Below, piece by piece: positions 58,014 to 64,000 of a stretch of DNA of 64,000 bases (position 1 is its first letter; the number at the start of each line of letters is the position of its first letter). Source of the stretch: Arthrobacter_M sp030063245 (lineage in GTDB: Bacteria; Actinomycetota; Actinomycetes; Actinomycetales; Micrococcaceae); the NCBI RefSeq assembly GCF_051131705.1, contig NZ_CP180316.1:2108001-2172000 (forward strand), read 5' to 3'. The position numbers and the translations under genes were made by a program. The notes below the pieces were generated by a model. That model made no database searches. It worked only from the letters and a program-made list of their open reading frames with translations, and was not told the DNA's origin.

Positions 58014-59182
58014 GTACGCCCGCGACCGGTGCGAGGATAGTGCGCGAGGGGATTCCGATGGGCAGGATTGCGGGCATCCCGATCGTCCTGGCCTACTCCT
58101 GGTTTTTGATTGCGGCGGTTACCGTGTTCCTCTTCGGCCCCCAGCTGGCCCAGGGCTATCCCGGCTTGGGCGCGGGCGCCTACGGTGTGGCTTTCATTTA
58201 CGCCCTGCTGCTGCTGTTCTCGGTACTGGTCCACGAGCTTGCACACGCGCTGATGGCAAAGGTGTATCACTGGCCAACGCAGAAGATCGTGCTGAACCTC
58301 TGGGGCGGCCACACCCAGTTTGAGAATTTCACTGCCACTCCGGGACGTTCGCTGTTGGTGGCGTTTGCCGGACCGGCGGCCAACATCGCGCTGGCCGGGC
58401 TGGGCTGGCTGCTGCTCAATAACCTTGCCGTACCGCAGACCCTGCAGGCGGCAGTGCTGAGCACGCTGGTCAACATCTTCGTGTGGGCCAATCTGCTGAT
58501 CGGCGCGTTCAATGTGCTGCCCGGTTTACCGCTCGACGGCGGCCGGTTGGTTGAGTCGATTGTCTGGAAGGCAACCGGAAGCCAGGAAAAGGGAACAGTC
58601 GCGGCGGGCTGGGCCGGTCGGATCATCGTGGTCCTGCTGGTCCTCGCCGTCGTTGGGTTACCGTTGCTCAACGGTGGCCAGCCGAGCAGCACCAACATTT
58701 TGGTTACGGTGTTCATTGCCGGTTTCCTCTGGCTGGGCGCCACCGCTGCGATCAGCAATGCCCGGATGCGGCTGCGGCTGCCGGAGATCAGCGCCGGCCG
58801 GCTCAGCGACAGGGCTGTCGGCATGCCGGACGGGTCCTCCGTGGCGCAGGTGCTCGCCGTGGGCGGGTCAAATCCTGGGCTTTCCATTGTGCTGTGTACG
58901 CCCGACGGCAGGCCATCGGCGATCGTGGACCAAAACGTGCTGGGCAGTGTTCCCGGTGCCGTTGCAGTTAACACGCCGGCCACGGCGGTGGCCAGAAATC
59001 TTGCTGCCGGTGCGTATGTGCCGCAGTCGGCCTCGGGACAGGAACTGGTCCAGTATCTGGCTCAGCTGGCCGGCAGCGAATACGCTGTGATCGATCAGCG
59101 CGGTCAGGTGACGGGGGTGCTCAGCCAGGCCGTGGTGGTCGCTGCCATTACCGGCAAACCCGACCCACGGCTGAGCAGTTGA
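58010..59182 (+). CDS. Site-2 protease-type M50 metalloprotease with C-terminal CBS-like region
   Basis: A 390-residue membrane protease (compare mycobacterial Rip3). The zinc motif HELAH (residues 75-79) lies in the second helix region (LFSVLVHELAHALM) and the third ligand in NVLPGLPLDGGRLVE. About five helices are followed by a soluble CBS-like domain (residues 255-390, GSSVAQVLAVGG). Such proteases cut membrane-bound regulators such as anti-sigma factors. The GTG start overlaps the HAD gene stop. The 256 bp after it hold only GC-rich repeats of GGCTGGACCGGGG type. Confidence 0.92.
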   Translation: MSTPATGARIVREGIPMGRIAGIPIVLAYSWFLIAAVTVFLFGPQLAQGYPGLGAGAYGVAFIYALLLLFSVLVHELAHALMAKVYHWPTQKIVLNLWGGHTQFENFTATPGRSLLVAFAGPAANIALAGLGWLLLNNLAVPQTLQAAVLSTLVNIFVWANLLIGAFNVLPGLPLDGGRLVESIVWKATGSQEKGTVAAGWAGRIIVVLLVLAVVGLPLLNGGQPSSTNILVTVFIAGFLWLGATAAISNARMRLRLPEISAGRLSDRAVGMPDGSSVAQVLAVGGSNPGLSIVLCTPDGRPSAIVDQNVLGSVPGAVAVNTPATAVARNLAAGAYVPQSASGQELVQYLAQLAGSEYAVIDQRGQVTGVLSQAVVVAAITGKPDPRLSS

Positions 59183-59438
59183 CCAGCTGACAGCCGGAGG
59201 GGCCGACGCGCCGGCGGGGTGGTGGCATCCGCTGAAGCGCGGGGCGGCCCGGCGGAGTCGGCTGGACCGGGGGTCGCCGGGCGGAATTGGCTGGCCCGGG
59301 GATGGCGGCCGGCAACGGCTGACCGCGGGGCGGGCTGCGGGTCTTCGCTGAAGCAGCGGCCGGTTGGACGACGGTCTTCCGGCCTCCGTCGACGCACAGG
59401 AATTGTTCACTTAACTTTCATCAGTAAGGACCTTGAGT

Positions 59439-60560
59439 ATGAGCCAGATCCACGCCAAGCCGGCCCCCGGCGTCGGGGCAGAACCGCATGGTGCCGCGGC
59501 CAGGCGCGGGCCCTTCAGAGCCGGTGAGCGGGTGCAGCTGACGGACGAGCGCGGCCGGATGAATACCATCACACTCACCGAGGGGTCGGCCTATCACACG
59601 CATAAGGGCTTCCTTAATCACGATGCGGTGATCGGCATGCCCGAGGGCTCAGTGGTGACGAACAACGTCGGCCAGCTCTACCAGACCTTGCGCCCACTGC
59701 TCTCGGATTTCGTGCTGTCGATGCCGCGCGGCGCAGCCGTTGTCTATCCCAAGGATGCCGGGCAGATCATTACGATGGCGGATATTTACCCTGGCGCTCG
59801 TGTGGTCGAAGCCGGTGTCGGTTCCGGCGCACTGTCCATCTCGCTGCTGCGCGCAGTCGGCGACGGCGGTTACCTGCACTCCTTCGAACGCCGGGAAGAA
59901 TTTGCCGATATCGCCCGCGGGAACGTGGAAACCATATTCGGCGGTTCACACCCGGCCTGGAAGATCTCGTTGGGCGATTTCCAGGATGAGGTGGTCCGGC
60001 AGGAAGCAGCCGGCAGCGTCGACCGCGTGGTGCTGGACATGCTGGCGCCCTGGGAATGCGTCGACGCGGTGGCTACGGTGCTGGCTCCTGGCGGAGTCTG
60101 GATCAACTATGTGGCCACTGTGACACAGTTGTCCCGTACGGCGGAGGCCATCCGTGCCGATGGCCGCTTCACCGAGCCGGACGCATGGGAGTCCATGGTC
60201 CGCGGCTGGCATCTGGAGGGCCTGGCCGTCCGTCCCGACCATCGCATGGTCGCTCATACCGGATTCCTGCTGATTACCCGTAGGCTGGCCGATGGCGTTA
60301 CGGGGCTGACGCCTAAGCGGCGGCCCTCCAAGACCGAGTTCAGTGCGGAAGACCTGAACGCCTGGACTCCTGCGAACGTTGGAGAGCGGGCCGTCTCGGA
60401 CAAGAAACTACGCCGTGCCGCCCGTGAGGCGACCTCCACGGTTCCGGTGCCCGGAATGCCGGGAAACACTTCCGTGCCGCCGGACGTTGAGAACGGGGAG
60501 GGCGTGGAATACCATCACGACGTCGAGACCAGTGCCGTTGAAATCAGTAAAGAACGCTAG
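59439..60560 (+). CDS. trmI: tRNA (adenine(58)-N1)-methyltransferase TrmI
   Basis: A 373-residue AdoMet-dependent enzyme that makes m1A58 in tRNA. The N-terminal small beta domain (AGERVQLTDERGRMNTITL) is followed by VEAGVGSGALSISLLRAVG (AdoMet motif I), YLHSFERREEFADIA and VVLDMLAPWE (motif IV). A C-terminal tail of about 80 residues follows the core. ATG 59439 follows AAGGA at about 10 nt; TTG 59433 is an alternative. The gene lies directly upstream of arc, as in other proteasome-bearing actinobacteria. Confidence 0.94.
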   Translation: MSQIHAKPAPGVGAEPHGAAARRGPFRAGERVQLTDERGRMNTITLTEGSAYHTHKGFLNHDAVIGMPEGSVVTNNVGQLYQTLRPLLSDFVLSMPRGAAVVYPKDAGQIITMADIYPGARVVEAGVGSGALSISLLRAVGDGGYLHSFERREEFADIARGNVETIFGGSHPAWKISLGDFQDEVVRQEAAGSVDRVVLDMLAPWECVDAVATVLAPGGVWINYVATVTQLSRTAEAIRADGRFTEPDAWESMVRGWHLEGLAVRPDHRMVAHTGFLLITRRLADGVTGLTPKRRPSKTEFSAEDLNAWTPANVGERAVSDKKLRRAAREATSTVPVPGMPGNTSVPPDVENGEGVEYHHDVETSAVEISKER

Positions 60561-60629
60561 GGTCTTAGACAAGAACCGATGGCAAGCCAGGGAAGAGGCG
60601 TTGCCTCCTAACGGAAGGATTTGACCACC

Positions 60630-62372
60630 GTGGGCGAACCGATGAATGCAGATACTCCTCAGACTCCGGATCTGCAGGCACAGCAGGCGGTGGAGCGTCA
60701 GCTTAACCTGCTTCGGGATAAGCTGCGCAATGTGGACCGGCAGCTGGCTGCGGCTACGGCGAACAACTCGCGTCTGGTCACGATGCTCGAAACCGCTAAG
60801 GCCGAGATCGTCAAGCTCAGGAGCGCGCTGGAAAAGGACGGCCAGGCTCCGTTCAGTTTCGGGACGCTGCTGCAGATCAACGCTCGCCGGCACTCCGTCG
60901 CAGGTGCTACCGGCGTTGCCCAGACGGAGGAGAGCGTTGACGTGTTCAACTCCGGCCGGAAGATGCGCGTGAGCCTGAGCCCCCTGGTGAATGTCCGTTC
61001 ACTCAGCGTCGGTCAGGAGGTGCTGCTCAATGAGTCGCTGACAGTGGTGGCGGCGCTGGGCTTTGACCGGGTCGGAGAGCTGGTGACGATCAAGGAACTT
61101 TTGGGTACAGACCGTGCGCTGGTGATCGGAAGGTCCGATGACGAGCGCGTGATCCGGCTTTCCGGCGCTTTACAGAGCCTGAAGCTGCGTGTGGGGGACG
61201 CACTGTCAGTCGACACGCGGACGGGCTACGCGCTAGAGAAGGTTCCCCGTTCCGAGGTGGAGAATCTGATCCTCGAGGAGGTGCCGGACATTTCGTACCA
61301 GGACATCGGCGGGCTGGGGCCGCAGATCGAGCAGATCCGTGACGCGGTGGAACTTCCGTTCCTGCATCCGGGCCTGTACCGCGAACACGGTCTAAAGCCA
61401 CCGAAGGGGATTCTGCTCTACGGCCCTCCAGGCTGCGGAAAGACGCTGATCGCTAAGGCCGTGGCCAACTCGTTGGCGGCCAGGGCGGCGGAGCGTTCCG
61501 GGTCAAAGGACCAAAAGAGCTATTTCCTCAATATCAAGGGACCCGAGCTGCTCGACAAGTATGTCGGGGAGACCGAGCGGCAGATCCGGATGATCTTCAG
61601 CCGGGCCCGCGAAAAGGCCTCCGACGGCAGTGCAGTCGTCGTCTTCTTTGACGAGATGGATTCTCTCTTCCGCACCCGGGGGACAGGCATCTCCTCGGAT
61701 GTGGAGACCACTATCGTGCCGCAGCTGCTCAGTGAGATCGATGGAGTGGAACGGCTGGACAACGTCATCGTCATCGGTGCGTCCAACCGCGAGGACATGA
61801 TCGATCCCGCGATCCTGCGGCCGGGACGGCTGGACGTCAAGGTCAAGATTCAGCGGCCGGATGTTGAAGCCGCGGCGGATATTTTTGCCAAATATGTCAC
61901 GGTTGATTTGCCCTTCCACGCCAATGACGTGGCCGCCAATGGTGGGGACCGGCAGGCAACCGTGGAGGCCATGATTCAGCGCACGGTGGAGGCGATGTAC
62001 TCCACCGAAAAGTCCAATGAGTATCTCGAAGTGACGTACGCCAATGGCGACACTGAGATGCTCTATTTCAAGGATTTCAACTCCGGAGCCGTAATTCAGA
62101 ATGTGGTGGACCGGGCCAAAAAGTACGCCATCAAGGACCTGCTGACCACGGGGGAGCGGGGCATCCGGATCGACCATCTGCTCCGCGCGGTGGTCGATGA
62201 GTTCCGTGAGCACGAGGACATGCCGAACACCACCAACCCGGATGACTGGGCAAGAATTTCCGGCAAGAAGGGCGAGCGGATAACCTACATCCGCACCATT
62301 GTGCAGGGTAAGGCTGGCCAGGAGCCCGGCAAGACGCTCGAGACCATGTCCAACACCGGGCAGTATCTGTGA
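60630..62372 (+). CDS. arc: Proteasome-activating AAA ATPase (ARC/Mpa)
   Basis: A 580-residue hexameric unfoldase that feeds pupylated proteins to the 20S proteasome. An N-terminal coiled coil (about residues 15-60, LRDKLRNVDRQLAAATANNS) that binds Pup is followed by OB domains, then the AAA module with YGPPGCGKTLIAKAVA (Walker A) and VVFFDEMDSLFRTRG (Walker B). The C-terminus is GQYL, the tail that docks in proteasome pockets. TTG 60621 and ATG 60642 are alternative starts; GTG 60630 best fits AAGGA upstream. dop overlaps its stop. Confidence 0.95.
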   Translation: MGEPMNADTPQTPDLQAQQAVERQLNLLRDKLRNVDRQLAAATANNSRLVTMLETAKAEIVKLRSALEKDGQAPFSFGTLLQINARRHSVAGATGVAQTEESVDVFNSGRKMRVSLSPLVNVRSLSVGQEVLLNESLTVVAALGFDRVGELVTIKELLGTDRALVIGRSDDERVIRLSGALQSLKLRVGDALSVDTRTGYALEKVPRSEVENLILEEVPDISYQDIGGLGPQIEQIRDAVELPFLHPGLYREHGLKPPKGILLYGPPGCGKTLIAKAVANSLAARAAERSGSKDQKSYFLNIKGPELLDKYVGETERQIRMIFSRAREKASDGSAVVVFFDEMDSLFRTRGTGISSDVETTIVPQLLSEIDGVERLDNVIVIGASNREDMIDPAILRPGRLDVKVKIQRPDVEAAADIFAKYVTVDLPFHANDVAANGGDRQATVEAMIQRTVEAMYSTEKSNEYLEVTYANGDTEMLYFKDFNSGAVIQNVVDRAKKYAIKDLLTTGERGIRIDHLLRAVVDEFREHEDMPNTTNPDDWARISGKKGERITYIRTIVQGKAGQEPGKTLETMSNTGQYL

Positions 62373-63979
62373 CCGCTGTCCGGGTGATGGGCGCGGAGAC
62401 CGAATATGGTATCCACGCGCCCGGAGCGCCCGGGAGCAACGCGACCTGGCTCTCCAGCCAGGTCGTGCATGCTTATGCCCTGCTGACCGGTGAGCGTGCG
62501 GCGGGCGGCAGCGAAGCGCGCTGGGATTATACCGATGAGGATCCGTTGGCGGATGCGCGCGGCTGGTCGGTACCGCGGCAGCAGGCACATCCGTCCCAGC
62601 TCACGGACCAGCCGGAGGAGTTGACGGCCGCCCAGATTGCTTTGGAAAATGGTGAGCCGGATCCGGATCAGGACGGTGCGGGCAACACCGGCCCGCTGAT
62701 GATGAACATGGTCCTTGGCAACGGTGCCCGGCTCTACGTGGACCACGCGCATCCGGAGTATTCCAGTCCGGAGGTGACCAACCCGCGTGATGCCGTGGTC
62801 TGGGACGCGGCAGGGGACCTGGTTGCCCTGGCTGCGGTGCGGCAGATCGCTGGAACCCCAGGGTTGCCCGCGGTGAACCTGTATAAAAACAATACGGACA
62901 ATAAGTCCGTCTCCTATGGCAGCCACGAAAACTATCTGATGCCGCGGGCGGTGCCGTTCGGCCATATCGTTTCCGGGCTCACACCGTTCTTTGTCACCCG
63001 TGCGCTGATCTGCGGCGCCGGGCGCGTCGGACTGGGGCAGGACGGAACCGGCAAGGGATTCCAGCTAAGCCAGCGAGCGGACTTTTTTGAGGCGGAGGTG
63101 GGCCTCGAAACCACGATCCGCCGGCCTATTATCAACACGCGTGACGAACCGCATGCGACGGCGGAGAAATACCGTCGGCTGCATGTGATCATCGGAGACG
63201 CAAATCTCAGCCAAATCTCAAATTTCCTGAAATTTGGCACCACGGCGCTGGTGCTGGACATGATCGAGCACGGCACGGCACCCGATCTCAAGGTCCAGCG
63301 GCCGGTGGAGTCGCTGCGCCAGGTCAGCCATGACACCGGGATGAGCGCCTTGATCGGGCTGTCCGAGGGGCGCCGCGTCACGGCCCTGGACATCCAATGG
63401 ATGTATCTTGAGGCGGCGCAGCGACATACGGCGCAGACCGGAGCCGCAGGGCCCTGCGGCGACGGCCATACGGACCAAGTGCTGCAGCGCTGGGAGAGCG
63501 TCCTCACCCAGCTCGGGGCAGGCCCGTCGGCGGCTTCGCGATCGGTGGAGTGGGCGGCCAAGCTGTCTTTGCTCCAGCAGTACCGCGACAGGGACTCGCT
63601 GGAGTGGGACGACCCGCGGCTGGGGCTGATTGACCTGCAGTGGTCTGATGTCCGCCCCGAAAAGGGACTCTATTATCGCCTGCTGTCCCGAGGTCGGCTG
63701 GACCGACTGGTGCCGGAGGCAGACATCACCCGCGCCGTCGCGCAGCCGCCCGAAGACACGAGAGCCTATTTCCGGGGCCAGTGCATCCAACGCTATGGCG
63801 CGAACATCATCGGTGCCAGCTGGGATTCGGTGATCTTCGAGCTGCCCGGCCAGCGCCGTCTGCAGCGCGTGCCGACCCGGGAGCCTTTGCGCGGGACCCG
63901 CGCATTGACAAGCGGACTGTTCGATCGGCACCGGGACGCCGCGGACTTCCTGGCCGAGCTGCTCGGCCTGCCCCGGTAA
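62369..63979 (+). CDS. dop: Pup deamidase/depupylase Dop
   Basis: A 536-residue carboxylate-amine/ammonia ligase-like enzyme. It converts Pup-Gln to Pup-Glu and removes Pup from targets. VMGAETEYGIHAPG (Mg-ATP binding), the Dop-specific loop with Trp/Gln/Pro-rich RGWSVPRQQAHPSQLTD, LYVDHAHPEYSSPEVTN (catalytic Asp), YGSHENYLMPR and the C-terminal domain are complete. The loop distinguishes it from the ligase PafA. The GTG start overlaps the arc stop. The stop codon lies 21 bp from the window edge; pup should follow. Confidence 0.95.
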   Translation: MTAVRVMGAETEYGIHAPGAPGSNATWLSSQVVHAYALLTGERAAGGSEARWDYTDEDPLADARGWSVPRQQAHPSQLTDQPEELTAAQIALENGEPDPDQDGAGNTGPLMMNMVLGNGARLYVDHAHPEYSSPEVTNPRDAVVWDAAGDLVALAAVRQIAGTPGLPAVNLYKNNTDNKSVSYGSHENYLMPRAVPFGHIVSGLTPFFVTRALICGAGRVGLGQDGTGKGFQLSQRADFFEAEVGLETTIRRPIINTRDEPHATAEKYRRLHVIIGDANLSQISNFLKFGTTALVLDMIEHGTAPDLKVQRPVESLRQVSHDTGMSALIGLSEGRRVTALDIQWMYLEAAQRHTAQTGAAGPCGDGHTDQVLQRWESVLTQLGAGPSAASRSVEWAAKLSLLQQYRDRDSLEWDDPRLGLIDLQWSDVRPEKGLYYRLLSRGRLDRLVPEADITRAVAQPPEDTRAYFRGQCIQRYGANIIGASWDSVIFELPGQRRLQRVPTREPLRGTRALTSGLFDRHRDAADFLAELLGLPR

Positions 63980-64000
63980 TGCGCAGCGGCGCAGGAATAC

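Noticed and set aside
61503..62588. 361-codon minus-strand frame opposite arc
   Set aside because: His/Arg/Gly-rich shadow of the AAA ATPase gene.
1..64000. CRISPR array, rRNA operon or prophage
   Set aside because: No regularly spaced direct repeats with unique spacers, no rRNA sequence and no phage structural genes were seen; the tandem repeats found have no spacers. The encapsulin has an HK97 fold but no other phage gene is near.

Overview
The window looks like a chromosomal segment of a high-GC actinobacterium of the order Micrococcales, probably an Arthrobacter-like Micrococcaceae. Supporting signs are the Pup-proteasome genes arc and dop, mycothiol ligase mshC, the actinobacterial small families DUF3099, DUF5703 and DUF6328, a decayed DUF222/HNH endonuclease, and many genes with no Shine-Dalgarno but a TANNNT hexamer 6-8 nt before the start codon, the actinobacterial leaderless pattern. 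Species is not claimed.

Layout. 1-1148: end of a Suf Fe-S assembly operon (sufC, SufT-like) closed by a terminator. 1149-3285: a graveyard holding a 23-bp tandem repeat, a frameshifted VapBC-type toxin-antitoxin pair, an IS21-like IstA fragment and the truncated 5' part of an RHS/YD-type secreted protein. 3851-8849: an acyl-AMP ligase and thiolase converging on a biotin ECF transporter (bioY-bioM-bioN), with a near-perfect BioQ-type operator upstream of bioY. 9062-20604: mostly housekeeping (ABC-F, SURF1, DUF3099, fabG, an atypical SDR, serB, an ABC ATPase, TSUP permease, SPOUT methyltransferase, ribosomal protein L31 type B, a domain-permuted lipoate ligase, a TDT permease). 20528-28759: pepN, a YeiH-type exporter, a zinc-ribbon SDR and the divergent glycogen pair glgC/glgM.

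28820-35418: a fatty-acid degradation locus. A TetR regulator and acyl-CoA oxidase run leftward; thiolase, 3-ketoacyl reductase and MaoC hydratase run rightward, with a 14-bp inverted repeat at the tetR start. 35500-42475: kynureninase, two universal stress proteins, a DUF6328 membrane protein and a marR-MFS efflux operon. 42838-44057: a two-gene encapsulin nanocompartment, made of an encapsulated ferritin with a C-terminal targeting peptide and a shell protein. 44095-45084: two cold-shock genes encoding identical proteins, duplicated together with their leaders and terminators. 45306-52741: an aldo/keto reductase, tRNA-Leu(GAG), an M20 peptidase, an acyl-CoA dehydrogenase, small genes and a decayed DUF222/HNH endonuclease.

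52898-63979: an aldo/keto reductase, uppP, mshC, a PAC2 protein, a HAD hydrolase, a site-2 protease, trmI, arc and dop; pup is expected just past the right edge. The most notable items are the ferritin-loaded encapsulin, the biotin cluster with its operator, the permuted lipoate ligase, the duplicated csp units and the consistent leaderless promoter signature. I found no CRISPR array, rRNA operon or prophage.
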